Part shown: one piece after another, positions 1-7,939 of the stretch
Layout of the letters: the number at the start of each line of letters is the position of its first letter
How positions within the stretch are numbered: position 1 is the first letter of the stretch
DNA from: Methanolobus vulcani
GTDB taxonomy: Archaea; Halobacteriota; Methanosarcinia; Methanosarcinales; Methanosarcinaceae
NCBI RefSeq assembly: GCF_006546655.1
Contig: NZ_VIAQ01000020.1
Location: 1 to 64,000, forward strand
Reading direction: 5' to 3'
DNA length: 64,000 nt
Notes under the pieces: model-generated
The model's input: the letters and a program-made list of their open reading frames with translations, nothing else
Told to the model about the DNA's origin: nothing
Database searches by the model: none
Made by a program: the position numbers and the translations under genes

Positions 1-358
1 TTTGTTGGTGTGGTTGAAGATTACCTTGTTGTAGCAAGTTTTACTGTTCCATTGGATAGATGATTATGCGGAGTGGTTTGTAATTTGCGTATGATTTGTT
101 TGGTTGATTGGTAATGTAGAAGACGTAATACGAGTTTATTTGGAATCAACGAAAAGAAGTCAAGTTCAAGCTGTGCATAACACATGACAGGTATGTCGAG
201 ATATATGTTTGTCAAAATGAGGATTTCTACAGAGCCCAAAAGTTCAGATATTATAACTCAATTGAAAAGATCGAGTGAAATATATCGACTGAATATTCAG
301 TATCTATAAAGCTAGTACAAAATAGTATGATGTCCTATGGGACTGCATGCCAAATATG
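1..358. other. Non-coding or degenerate left edge
   Basis: I see no recognisable gene here. Frame 1 on the plus strand is open from the window edge to a stop at 61-63 and could be the tail of a gene that begins outside the window. A 72-codon minus-strand frame at 21-239 has no family features I recognise. The stretch is AT-rich. Confidence 0.4.
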
Positions 359-619
359 TTATGGTTCAGTCTTTACGTATATTGTTTTTCCTTTGTACTT
401 GATTTGAAGTATCCTATGATATGGTATCATGGTATCTGGAATAAGCGTAAAGAATAAATGTCCAATGCTTACTATGGCATCTAAGGAATCTGTTTTTGTG
501 TTTCTTGGTGCACCTATGTGGATATATTCCACGCTGTATTCGTTTATATCAAGATTTTCTTTCCACTTTAATTCACTGAATATATCCCTCGGATGTTTTG
601 ATTTTATTATGTTACTCAT
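359..619 (-). CDS. UPF0248 (DUF504) family small protein
   Basis: An 86-residue protein matching the conserved archaeal UPF0248/DUF504 family, whose function is not established. Diagnostic features are the N-terminal PRDIFSELKWKE segment, the central YIHIGAPRNTK stretch and the C-terminal IPYHRILQIKYKGK segment, all in the usual order and at full length. The start ATG at 619 is preceded by GGAAAGGATTTC, a good ribosome binding site. It stands alone beside degraded DNA, so it may be the last intact core gene before the decayed region to its right. Confidence 0.8.
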   Translation of the reverse strand: MSNIIKSKHPRDIFSELKWKENLDINEYSVEYIHIGAPRNTKTDSLDAIVSIGHLFFTLIPDTMIPYHRILQIKYKGKTIYVKTEP

Positions 620-770
620 GAAATCCTTTCCAGAAGGCTTAATATGTATATTGAAAAATCATTTATAAAGACTCAATAATCTGTTGAATTCCTATCTATT
701 TTCCACAATATTAGTTAAAAATCATTTTTATTAAATAATTGTTGAAGCTTTTTTTCCATTACTATATCGA

Positions 771-1160
771 TATTCATGGAGTCTGAATGTAATGCTTTTA
801 GGTGAGTAACAAGCCCAGTATCTGGGAGTAAATATCGAATGGGTAAAACGTTCCATTCTAATACTGTCAGCTCTTATCACCGGTGCAGCAGTATCTGTGA
901 GTGGCACCATCGGTTTTGTGGGACTTATAATTCCTCACATAATGCGGATTATAGTAGGTCCTGATCATCGTATATTGCTCCCTGCTTCAACTCTTATGGG
1001 TGCAAGTTTCCTTGCAATGTGTGATACTTTTGCCAGAACTATTATGAACTACACAATAATTGAATCTATTGAGCTGCCTGTAGGTGTAGTGACGGCGGCA
1101 TTTTGAGCACCATTTTTCATATATCTGCTAAGAAAAAGGAGGAAGACCGTTTATGCTTAA
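771..1160 (+). pseudogene. Degraded FecCD-type ABC permease, C-terminal fragment
   Basis: Reads as the last ~130 residues of a BtuC/FecD-family permease: YSWSLNVMLLGE, then QAQYLGVNIEWVKR, the GTIGFVGLIIPHIMR loop and a terminal FFIYLLRKRRK. Two in-frame stops interrupt it (TAA at 807-809 and TGA at 1104-1106, where a glycine codon is expected) and the N-terminal two thirds are missing. It overlaps the start of the ATPase remnant by 8 nt, the coupling expected of a former operon. It is the same class as the intact permeases at 10247 and 12164. Confidence 0.85.
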
Positions 1161-1933
1161 AGTTCAGGGTCTTGGGGGTTAGCTATGTGATCGGCAAATT
1201 CTAAGAGATATTAACAGTCAGGCAAATAAGGGTGAAGTTGTAGGAATCATTGGTCCAAATGGTTCAGGAAAGACAACATTGTTGAAAAGTATGTTAAAAT
1301 ATCTCAAACCGAATTCCGGCTCAGTTATTGTTGATGGTAAAAATATTGATGATCTGAACAATAAGGAAATTGCCAGAATAATCGCAATTATTTCCCAGGT
1401 AATATCCGTAAATTTCGATTTTTCAGTAGAGGATATTGTCATGATGGAATGACTCCGTACATAGATCGATCTGAGACAAAGGAAGACTACGATATAGTCA
1501 GAGAAGCTATGAAAAAGACAAACACTCATGAGTTCAAAGATCGTCTTGTTACTCAGCTGAGTGGAGGTGAACTTCAACGGGTATTATTGCACGGCCCTTT
1601 TCTCAGACACCAAAGATATTATTGTTGGATGAACCAACATCACATCTGGATATTGCTCATCAGATTGAGATATTTGATTTTGTAAAGGAAGCTTCAAGAA
1701 ATGGTATGTTAGTCATAGCTGTGATTCATGATCTAAATCTTGCTGCTTATTATTGTGATAGACTCTGTATGCTAAAGAAGGAGAGTTTGATTGCTACAGG
1801 CAGACATAAAGAGGTTTTAACTCCTGCAAACATCCAGAATGCTTTCAATATTCAGGTCGATGTTTCACTTTCTTCAACTACAAAGTCGCTTTATATAATG
1901 CCACTTTTTGAGCCTTTGACCAATATTGAGTGA
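1153..1933 (+). pseudogene. Degraded ABC importer ATPase (FepC/BtuD class)
   Basis: All the parts of an iron/cobalamin-type ABC ATPase are present but in different frames. Walker A (GPNGSGKTT) is at about 1253-1280, then a frameshift at about 1445-1452 restores DRSETKEDYD and the LSGGELQRV signature. A further shift near 1590-1625 leads to the Walker B region LLDEPTSHLDIAH and the C-terminal domain. There is also an early stop (TAG at 1180-1182). At least three lesions mean the gene is dead. It would have partnered the permease fragment just upstream. Confidence 0.85.
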
Positions 1934-2225
1934 AATAATGTCTTGTTATCCCGATGGGTAATGTATGCTAATATTTTTCAAGTGCTTATATAGGATTAAG
2001 TCATGTACGTAAAACAAAGAGAGCTGTATAATGTATCTGGATATTTTCAGAATAATATCTATTTCTTACCAACTGCATTATTTGCTCTGTTGGCTGGATT
2101 AAGGAAAATCACCTTCCAACTTTCCATAACCCTTTAACCAGCCAACAACTTTTCTTCTTAAACTATAAAGTTCATGTAAAATTGATTAACTCCTGATAGG
2201 AGGATGGCCAATTTTAGCGGAGGTC
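1934..2225. other. Intergenic stretch with a long inverted repeat
   Basis: No gene is visible. Positions 2088-2097 (TGTTGGCTGG) and 2138-2147 (CCAGCCAACA) form a perfect 10-bp inverted repeat. The inner sequences TTAAGG and CCTTTAA extend the pairing imperfectly around a loop of about 26 nt. It could be a transcription terminator of the dead transporter operon or the end of a small mobile element. Confidence 0.5.
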
Positions 2226-2370
2226 TTGGTACAATAATTGGCCAATAACAATAGGTCAAACACAGCAGTTATGTGGAACCACTAACATGCTATACAGAAT
2301 ATATTTTGGAGAACTTTCTGGTTATTGTTGTAGTAATGGTTGACTTGTCTGATTCTTAATAGGAATTCTT
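2226..2370 (+). repeat. 145-bp repeat element, copy A
   Basis: This stretch aligns without gaps to 5411-5555, with about 11 mismatches by hand count (roughly 92% identity). It carries the perfect palindrome ATTGGCCAAT at 2237-2246 and, in copy B more clearly, inverted ACAGGTC/GACCTGT arms near its two ends. Downstream of each copy lies a similar AT-rich tract and then an ATG (2468 here, 5653 for copy B), so it may be a duplicated promoter/leader region. A small non-autonomous mobile element is the alternative. Confidence 0.75.
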
Positions 2371-2467
2371 ATTATGCCAGTGTTACTACTTAATCAAAAA
2401 ATAACAATAAATAGTTGTTTATCATTCCAACGTATTACTTATTGCATTTAGATTAAATGCTGATACT

Positions 2468-2551
2468 ATGAAATTACAACAGATATTTATATTTAGCACT
2501 ATTATATTAGTATCCGCCTCAGCAATATATCTGATGTCCTTTGTAGCTTAA
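2468..2551 (+). CDS. Possible 27-residue hydrophobic peptide or signal-peptide remnant
   Basis: A short frame after repeat copy A encodes a Lys-containing start followed by a hydrophobic stretch (FIFSTIILVSASAIYLM), like a signal peptide cut off from its mature part. Its position relative to the repeat matches that of the flavin-reductase-like gene after copy B. No strong ribosome binding site is visible. It could equally be non-coding. Confidence 0.25.
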   Translation: MKLQQIFIFSTIILVSASAIYLMSFVA

Positions 2552-2610
2552 GGACTATCAAAACTAGAGCAAGAGGCTGCAGTCTATTGAATAAACTTCA
2601 AATAAATAAA

Positions 2611-2735
2611 TGTTTGAGCCTTCACACCCACTCAAGCGTAGCGCTTTCACTCTCACTACAACTGCCATTGCAAGCAATGGGCAGTATCGCTATAGTACAC
2701 TAAGCAGTAAAAAAAATAACGGATGACATTATACT
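2611..2735 (+). repeat. Duplicated hairpin leader, copy A
   Basis: This 125-bp leader immediately precedes the zinc-ribbon gene at 2736 and aligns without gaps to 4923-5047 upstream of the truncated copy. It contains a strong hairpin at 2662-2684 (CTGCCATTG paired with CAATGGGCAG across a CAAG loop, one bulged base) and the small inverted repeat AGCG-TAG-CGCT. Conservation of non-coding structure suggests a regulatory leader or part of a mobile unit. Confidence 0.65.
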
Positions 2736-3269
2736 ATGGAAAATATATGCCCCTCATGCGGTTTTGATAAAGAATATCCAGAACATCCTGTATGTAAGTA
2801 TTGCTATCATCGAGGTACTATAGGAGCTTCGAAATACTTGTTATTTCAAACTATGAGGGATAATGGAAATAAATACCTGACCGTTGATGAACTTACAGAG
2901 CTTGTCAATAAGAACCCTAACAGAAAGCATAAAGTAAAAAGGGATGCGGTCTACAAGATACTTCACCGCTATTCCCGCTATTATGAACAAGCCAAGGAAA
3001 GAAGAAAAGGATATCTTATGCTAAAAAAGGAGATTCCTCAAAAGAAAGGCCAGAGGGGAAGACCACAGATCAAGTATAAGTTGAGTTCTCGTCTATTAAA
3101 AAGGGTTGATTATTATGATAGGCAATGGAAAACAGGTCTTCTACTCTATAAGCGTGCCAACAAAGGGGAGAAATTCAGGAGGACTCAGGATTCTTTGAGA
3201 AGGGCAAGAGGGATTGAGACCAAGTTAAAAAAGGGCGAATATGAGCTCTATACATACATCCTGGTCTAG
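2736..3269 (+). CDS. Zinc-ribbon DNA- or RNA-binding protein of unknown function
   Basis: A 177-residue basic protein with an N-terminal zinc ribbon (CPSCGF at residues 5-10, CKYCYHRG at about 20-27). A helical segment follows that could be winged-helix-like (MRDNGNKYLTVDELTELV), then a Lys/Arg-rich C-terminal half that includes the GRPQIKYKLSSR segment. I do not recognise the family. A truncated copy lies at 5048-5269 with the same hairpin leader, so the gene with its leader has been duplicated. Its company of TA genes and repeats suggests a selfish or accessory role (inference). Confidence 0.65.
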   Translation: MENICPSCGFDKEYPEHPVCKYCYHRGTIGASKYLLFQTMRDNGNKYLTVDELTELVNKNPNRKHKVKRDAVYKILHRYSRYYEQAKERRKGYLMLKKEIPQKKGQRGRPQIKYKLSSRLLKRVDYYDRQWKTGLLLYKRANKGEKFRRTQDSLRRARGIETKLKKGEYELYTYILV

Positions 3270-3349
3270 TTCTATCACGTTCATGAAAGAATATAATCAT
3301 CTTTTGGTATTTCCAAAATCCTTGTCATTTAAACTAATAATGTCATGAT

Positions 3350-3516
3350 GGTAGGCAAAGACATGCATCAGTTTCATGGAAAGATCTGGCAGGCATCCGG
3401 GACAAACTAATACATGCTTATTTTGGTGTCAATCTTGAAGTTGTCTGGTTTAGTGTAAAAGAAGACCAGAAGTAAAGCCAGTGATTGAGGACTTATTGAA
3501 TGAATTTGATTTGTAG
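3350..3516 (+). pseudogene. HepT-like (DUF86) toxin fragment
   Basis: Read in the frame of TCA at 3374, this encodes SWKDLAGIRDKLIHAYFG followed by VNLEVVWFSVKEDQK and a stop at 3473-3475. A one-base shift restores KPVIEDLLNEFDL and a stop at 3514-3516. The RDKLIH segment is the R-x4-6-H catalytic signature of HepT-type toxins, and the flanking words are typical of their C-terminal half. The N-terminal half is missing and no MNT-type nucleotidyltransferase partner is present. Confidence 0.7.
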
Positions 3517-3570
3517 TTTATCGAGGTTGTTACTAGTCTTGTTTGTTTTTGACCTTTCATGTGTTTACTT

Positions 3571-3606
3571 GTGAACTACCACCGGTTTTAACCGGTGGTA
3601 GTTCAC
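3571..3606. repeat. Perfect 17-bp inverted repeat, possible solo IS200/IS605-type end
   Basis: The left arm 3571-3587 (GTGAACTACCACCGGTT) and the right arm 3590-3606 are perfectly complementary around a 2-nt loop. The 14 bases 3569-3582 are identical to 20124-20137, the sequence abutting the tnpB stop codon. It also sits right after the PIN gene stop and could act as its terminator. Confidence 0.75.
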
Positions 3607-3611
3607 CCTGC

Positions 3612-4028
3612 TCAAAGAGAATTGAGATCAGGTATTTCAACAATTCTCTTTGCCTTTTCAACAATCTCTACGTCAAGAGTGATAAGTGGGATTCCAAATT
3701 CTTTTGCAACCTGAATAACTATTGCATCCATTCCTCTTACTCCGATGTCAGCGGCAATCTCTGCAGCAGAAGATGAACTAAATGTATCGAGATCAACAAA
3801 ACGAAAGCTTCCAAGTTCAATAAGGTCATTTTTTACTCTTGTGGCAAGTTCTTTTGACCCTGTTCGTCTCCTAATGGCGGCTGTGACTTCTACCAATACT
3901 GTATATGGTTCAATTGCTATATGTTCCTGATCCTTTATTTTTCTGAGAAGTTCAAGTGCAGACAAATGATCTTTCTCCTGCCTCCTAAGAGCTGCAACGA
4001 TCACAGAACTGTCAATACAAAGGTGCAA
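3612..4028 (-). CDS. PIN-domain ribonuclease toxin (VapC-like)
   Basis: A 138-residue PIN-domain protein. The N-terminal CIDSSVIVAAL holds the first acidic residue, VEVTAAIRRR the second, and GMDAIVIQVAKEFGIPLITLD the third and fourth. Length and order are normal for VapC-type tRNA/mRNA endonucleases. The start is most likely TTG at 4028, because GGTGAT lies just upstream and overlaps the TGA stop of the preceding antitoxin-like gene (stop at 4033), so translation is probably coupled. It appears intact, unlike several neighbouring TA fragments. Confidence 0.85.
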   Translation of the reverse strand: MHLCIDSSVIVAALRRQEKDHLSALELLRKIKDQEHIAIEPYTVLVEVTAAIRRRTGSKELATRVKNDLIELGSFRFVDLDTFSSSSAAEIAADIGVRGMDAIVIQVAKEFGIPLITLDVEIVEKAKRIVEIPDLNSL

Positions 4029-4032
4029 AAGA

Positions 4033-4242
4033 TCACCATTTTTCTCTTTGTGACCTTATTTCATCAACAGAAGAGCTATTATCCCATTTATCGGATATTT
4101 CTTCTGAAAGAACCATAAGGTCATCCCAGGCTTGTTCAGATGTCTTTTTATCGACAGGCATTAAAGTAATCATTTTTTTAACCTGTGAAAGTTCATGTGA
4201 TATCTGGTCAAGACGCCGGACTAAAAAATCAGAATCCTCCAT
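4033..4242 (-). CDS. Putative antitoxin of the PIN toxin
   Basis: A 69-residue acidic, predicted helical protein immediately upstream of the PIN toxin, with only a few bases between them, as in vapBC operons. I cannot assign it to a known antitoxin fold: there is no clear AbrB, RHH or Phd motif, and it looks like a coiled-coil (LDQISHELSQVKKMITL). ATG at 4242 has AGGAG at good spacing; ATG at 4245 is the alternative. The role is inferred from gene order. Confidence 0.6.
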   Translation of the reverse strand: MEDSDFLVRRLDQISHELSQVKKMITLMPVDKKTSEQAWDDLMVLSEEISDKWDNSSSVDEIRSQREKW

Positions 4243-4366
4243 CATTATCTCCTCTATTAATCATGATTATTTCTAACATGTTTTCCTTATATGATTCCTC
4301 TTCTATATTTAATATCCTCTGAAGTTCTAATCTTGCCTTTTCAGTATATTCCACATTGTAACTCAT
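4229..4366 (-). pseudogene. Short ParE/RelE-like N-terminal fragment
   Basis: A 45-codon frame begins MSYNVEYTEKARLELQRI, which resembles the first strand and helix of ParE/RelE-type toxins, then runs out after about 45 residues, where a full toxin needs 85-100. Its ATG overlaps the stop of the upstream frame by ATGA, the usual antitoxin-toxin coupling. It overlaps the start of the next gene out of frame. Most likely a truncated toxin. Confidence 0.45.
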
Positions 4367-4584
4367 ATCAATCCGAGTTCTTTTAGAATAGCTTCTTCAG
4401 AATGAATTCTTCCGGCTTTGATATCTTCCAGAGCTTCCCCCAGACCGTTTATAGCCTCATCAGTCAATTCATCATTATTGCATGCCATATCAACAAGTCT
4501 TGATGGATGGGGAATAATCCGTGCAACTGTTCTTGAACACGCGTTTATTCCAAAACTTCTAATTAAAAATAGCAGAACTTGCAT
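4363..4584 (-). pseudogene. Chimeric TA remnant: HicA-like piece joined to an antitoxin tail
   Basis: A 73-codon frame whose middle (TVARIIPHPSRLVDMA) looks like the C-terminal half of a HicA toxin. Its end (ALEDIKAGRIHSEEAILKELGLI) looks like the tail of a small antitoxin that normally precedes a ParE/RelE toxin. The frame lies directly downstream of the HicB gene, where hicA is often found. I read it as a deletion junction between two TA modules; the match to HicA is by eye only. Confidence 0.4.
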
Positions 4585-4615
4585 GTTCCTTTAGCATCTA
4601 CCAACGGTAGTCTGT

Positions 4616-4837
4616 TCATACGGTGACCTCAATCTGCTGAAGACCAACAAACTCAGGAATGTATCCTTTATCCTCTGGATCTATTTCTTCAAGACAGAGT
4701 TCGATTACTTCTTTTAACCTTGCCTGTAACTCATCAAGTGTATCTGTCAGTGTATGAACTCCGGAAATTCCCGGGACAATCGCAACATAGTACCCCGTTT
4801 CTACGTCTTTCTCAATGTATGCGGTGAATCTGTTCAT
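4616..4837 (-). CDS. HicB-family antitoxin (UPF0150)
   Basis: A 73-residue protein with the HicB partial RNase-H fold pattern: FTAYIEKDVETGYYVAIVPGI, a central TDTLDELQARLKEVIELCLEE and a short C-terminal strand. The length is normal for the short UPF0150-type HicB without a C-terminal DNA-binding domain. The partner hicA is not intact: a possible fragment lies immediately downstream. It may be an orphan antitoxin protecting against a related toxin elsewhere (inference). Confidence 0.8.
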   Translation of the reverse strand: MNRFTAYIEKDVETGYYVAIVPGISGVHTLTDTLDELQARLKEVIELCLEEIDPEDKGYIPEFVGLQQIEVTV

Positions 4838-4922
4838 TATCTTTTATCACTGGCTATCTATGTTTTTAGTATTATGACCTCTGGAATATAGGCATTATAT
4901 GAATTATCAAATGGTTACCCAA

Positions 4923-5047
4923 TGTCTGAGTCTTCACTCCCACTCAAGCGTAGCGCTCTCACTCCCACTACAACTGCCATTGCAAGCAATGGGCAGTATC
5001 GCTGCTGTGCAATTAGCAGTAAAAAAAATAACAGTTGCCATTGTAAT
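4923..5047 (+). repeat. Duplicated hairpin leader, copy B
   Basis: Second copy of the 125-bp leader at 2611-2735, ungapped, with the hairpin preserved at 4974-4996. It precedes the truncated zinc-ribbon copy. A frame that includes the leader starts at 4922 and runs on into the gene, but MENKCPSC at 5048 matches the other copy's start and is preferred. Confidence 0.65.
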
Positions 5048-5365
5048 ATGGAAAATAAATGCCCATCATGCGGTTTTGATAAAGAATCTCCCCAACATCC
5101 TCTATGTAAGTATTGCTACTATCGAGGTACTGTAGGAGCTTCGAAATTCTTGTTATTACTAACTATGAGGGATAATGGAAATAAATACTTGACCGCCGAT
5201 GAACTTACAGAGCTTGTAAAGCAGACCCCCCTACAATATAATCCAATCGATAAGCATGCAAAAAAATGAAATAAATTCGTAAAAAATCTAAAATACTATG
5301 GAAGGCCAGGATGGATGAGATTAAGTTAAAAAAGAGAATATGAGCTTTATAATATCTTCTAATCT
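5048..5365 (+). pseudogene. Truncated copy of the zinc-ribbon gene
   Basis: The first ~60 residues (CPSCGF, CKYCYYRG, MRDNGNKYLTADELTELV) match the gene at 2736 closely. The frame then diverges and stops at 5269. Scraps similar to the lost C-terminus appear at about 5311-5365 (DEIKLKK, then a frameshifted EYELYN), so an internal deletion of roughly 300 bp removed the basic half. If translated, the 73-residue product would keep the zinc ribbon only. Confidence 0.75.
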
Positions 5366-5410
5366 AGTTCCCACATAGTCGTCATATTAGTGATTTTATT
5401 ATTTTTTTCT

Positions 5411-5555
5411 TTGGTACAATAATTGGCCAATAATAACAGGTCAAACACAGCAGTTATGCGGAACCACTAACATGCTATACAGAATATATTTCGGAGAACT
5501 TTCTAGTTATTGTTGTAATAATGTTCGACCTGTCTGGTTCTAAATAGGAATTCTT
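5411..5555 (+). repeat. 145-bp repeat element, copy B
   Basis: Partner of 2226-2370, offset by exactly 3185 bp with no gaps. It has the palindrome ATTGGCCAAT at 5422-5431 and the end-proximal inverted pair ACAGGTC / GACCTGT. The gene for the flavin-reductase-like protein begins about 100 bp downstream, so this copy may contain that gene's promoter or operator. The rest of 5366-5652 is AT-rich and holds no gene. Confidence 0.75.
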
Positions 5556-5652
5556 TGTATATCAATATTACGAATATATTAAAAAATAACAACTAATAAC
5601 TATTTATTATTTCAAGTTATTACTACTAATTGTAAATTAAATGGTGAAAACT

Positions 5653-6273
5653 ATGGAACTAAAACCTTTCAAAAGAGAATCAGTAATGCCCCTTCCGGTT
5701 GCTTTCATATCCACAAAAAGCAAAGATGGTATCAGGAACATTGCTCCGTATGGTTGTGTCATGCCAGTACTAAGGCCTCTTGACCTTATATGCATTGCAA
5801 CAGCAAAAAGAAGGGATACACTTGACAATATCAGGGATACAGGAGAATTCGTCGTAAATCTTGCCGGTGCAGACTTTGCAGACAAGGTCATACCAACTGC
5901 CAAATTCATTCCATCAGATCAGGATGAGTTTGAGTTTGCAGGTCTTGATGAAAAAGGATCAAAAAAGATCAGTGCTCCTGGAATCAAAGGATGCTATGCC
6001 TGGATGGAATGTGAACTTTTCAAATTGTATGAAGAAGCCAGCTACATACTGATTATGGGTAAAGTTGTACACTTGGAAGTTGCGGATGAAGTCTATGGGG
6101 AGGACGGATTATGCAACGTGAACAAATCCCGTCCTTTAATGATGATGGGTGCTGACAACGGTATGCATTTCTGCACCGTTGAAGAAATCGGGAAGTTCGA
6201 ACCTTTTGGTGCAATGTTCCCTGAAGGAAATGATCCGCTTGCCAAAATGTACAAGGAAAACAATTCTGCATAA
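5653..6273 (+). CDS. Flavin reductase-like FMN-binding split-barrel protein (flavoredoxin type)
   Basis: A 206-residue protein of the flavin-reductase-like split-barrel family, which binds FMN and transfers electrons between NAD(P)H or ferredoxin and partner proteins. Features seen are [22 protein letters not shown] near the N-terminus, [20 protein letters not shown] in the middle and a C-terminal hydrophobic strand. ATG 5653 is preferred because GGTGA lies 6 nt upstream; an ATG at 5641 adds four residues. The partner is not known. It is followed by the FmdE-type gene on the same strand. Confidence 0.8.
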   Translation: MELKPFKRESVMPLPVAFISTKSKDGIRNIAPYGCVMPVLRPLDLICIATAKRRDTLDNIRDTGEFVVNLAGADFADKVIPTAKFIPSDQDEFEFAGLDEKGSKKISAPGIKGCYAWMECELFKLYEEASYILIMGKVVHLEVADEVYGEDGLCNVNKSRPLMMMGADNGMHFCTVEEIGKFEPFGAMFPEGNDPLAKMYKENNSA

Positions 6274-6374
6274 TGCAATCTGAAATCCAATGACGTCTAT
6301 GATAATATTCAAGTACAATCGAATAACACAAAAAGTATTATATGTGTTACTCACGTTCACAACTCGTGATTATC

Positions 6375-7016
6375 ATGTCATCAGATTGTTCTACCGAAAA
6401 CTCAACAAGAGAAATTGCTTCATTTGAAGACGCTGCAAAATTCCACGGTCATATATGTCCTGGTCTCACTATTGGTTACATCGCAGCAAAAGCAGGTATT
6501 GAAAAACTGGAAACTGAAAGGGACATTGACGAGGAACTCGTCACCATCGTGGAAAACGATGCCTGTGGAGTTGATGCAGTACAGGTACTTACAGGCTGCA
6601 CAATAGGCAAAGGCAACCTCATTTACAAAGACCATGCAAAACAGGTATTCACATTCATCTGTCGCGAAAGCAAAAAAGCTGTAAGGGTTGCCCTGAAAGC
6701 CAGTTTCAATATTGACAACATCGATCCGAAGGTCAGCGAACTCCGTCCTAAAGTAATCTCAGGCACTGCAACTGAGGAAGAAGAAAAAGAGTTCAGTGAA
6801 AGAATGAATGGCATTTCAGTTACAATGAGGAACACTCCTGTTGAAGAGATGTTCGAAGTCAAATTCGTTGACGCAGAAATTCCCGGAAAAGCCAGAATAT
6901 TCAATTCCGTCCAGTGTGCCAAATGCGGTGAAATGATGGCAGAATCCAGAGCAAGAGTGCAGAATGGTGAATATGTCTGCATCCCATGCTATGAGGAATA
7001 TAATCGAGGATGGTAA
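6375..7016 (+). CDS. FmdE-family protein (formylmethanofuran dehydrogenase subunit E-like)
   Basis: A 213-residue FmdE protein: FHGHICPGLTIGYIAAKAG holds the His/Cys metal site, DACGVDAVQVLTGCTIGKGNL follows, and a C-terminal zinc ribbon (CAKCGEMM...CIPCYEEY) ends the chain. The family is common in methanogens and often lies near molybdate/tungstate or tetrapyrrole genes. A catalytic role in formylmethanofuran dehydrogenase is not established. ATG 6375 with GTGAT just upstream is preferred over 6342. A strong terminator follows at 7021. Confidence 0.85.
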   Translation: MSSDCSTENSTREIASFEDAAKFHGHICPGLTIGYIAAKAGIEKLETERDIDEELVTIVENDACGVDAVQVLTGCTIGKGNLIYKDHAKQVFTFICRESKKAVRVALKASFNIDNIDPKVSELRPKVISGTATEEEEKEFSERMNGISVTMRNTPVEEMFEVKFVDAEIPGKARIFNSVQCAKCGEMMAESRARVQNGEYVCIPCYEEYNRGW

Positions 7017-7020
7017 GGAT

Positions 7021-7044
7021 GAAATTGAGTGAAAGCTCAATTTC
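7021..7044 (+). terminator. Hairpin terminator after the FmdE gene
   Basis: GAAATTGAG (7021-7029) pairs perfectly with CTCAATTTC (7036-7044) around a 6-nt loop, and T-rich sequence follows. It lies 4 nt after the FmdE stop codon, between convergent genes. Confidence 0.75.
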
Positions 7045-7096
7045 CATTTTCATATTTTTACGCACATTTTACTAAACGGAATGCAATCATCTCTCG

Positions 7097-7939
7097 TTAA
7101 ACTTCCCAGATCATCATGCCTATATATGCATCCGACTTGGAACTATACATTCCGTTTTGAGAGGCTGTCTGATAGTAATTCATTATTCTCCCTTTTGTCT
7201 CATCATCAAAACTACGACCCCGGCCAATAAAATCAATTGCTCTGTCAGCTGCTTCTTCCCAGCTTACTTCTTCCTTCCATTCAGAATGGTTGATTCTGAG
7301 AGATGGCCTGTGACCTGAGAGATAAAGATACATGAATGGGTAAACAATACCGTTCATATTTACTTTTGGATTTTCGTCCAGTATTGAAGTCTGAATGTCG
7401 TAGTACGCTTTATCCTCGCTTCTTTGCAGGAAATTACTGTAATAACAAAGCCTTTTTGAGCATGCCACCATCTTATCAAAGTCTTCGACATTCTTTATAC
7501 CTGGGGTCATTGAAGCAATTACAAGGTCAAATTCTTTCCTGAATCCAAGTTCATCTATGTCTGCTGTCCACCATGAATATTCAAGAACTTCTATGGGGAG
7601 GGATTCTTTTTTCACTACATCTTTAAGTCTGTCCAGCATTCCAGAAGAAATATCAAGCGAAGTAACTTCTGCCCCAAGCCTTGCCAGAGGAAGAGAAAGC
7701 GTACCGGGGCCACAGCCTATATCCAGAACCTTTGCACCTTCAGGATTAAAACCGCATTCATCAAGGAATACAAGAATTTCTTCTGTTTTCTTTTTTCCGT
7801 CACCTTTTCCATTATTTTTAGCATAATTCTTGGAGCGTTTGTTCCAGACTTCTGCCATTGTGTCCTCGTCCATAGCAATAATGCCAGGGACTTTATTCCA
7901 GCAGCTTATCAGGTTATTGATATTATCTTCTTTTTGCAT
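7097..7939 (-). CDS. Class I SAM-dependent methyltransferase
   Basis: A 280-residue protein with a clear SAM-binding motif I (VLDIGCGPGTLSLPLA), motif II (GAEVTSLDISSGML) and an FDLVIASMTPGI post-motif. The substrate is unknown. It is the downstream-most gene of a minus-strand run of ABC importer genes. A second methyltransferase of similar length (280 residues) with the same architecture sits at the other end (16154-16996), which suggests paralogs acting on the same kind of small molecule. GGTGATG precedes the ATG. A hairpin at 8067-8104 separates it from the importer genes, so it probably has its own promoter in the AT-rich 7940-8066. Confidence 0.85.
   Translation of the reverse strand: MQKEDNINNLISCWNKVPGIIAMDEDTMAEVWNKRSKNYAKNNGKGDGKKKTEEILVFLDECGFNPEGAKVLDIGCGPGTLSLPLARLGAEVTSLDISSGMLDRLKDVVKKESLPIEVLEYSWWTADIDELGFRKEFDLVIASMTPGIKNVEDFDKMVACSKRLCYYSNFLQRSEDKAYYDIQTSILDENPKVNMNGIVYPFMYLYLSGHRPSLRINHSEWKEEVSWEEAADRAIDFIGRGRSFDDETKGRIMNYYQTASQNGMYSSKSDAYIGMMIWEV

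Noticed and set aside
2226-5555. Composite transposon made by the 145-bp repeats
   Set aside because: No transposase gene lies between or within them and no target duplication is evident.
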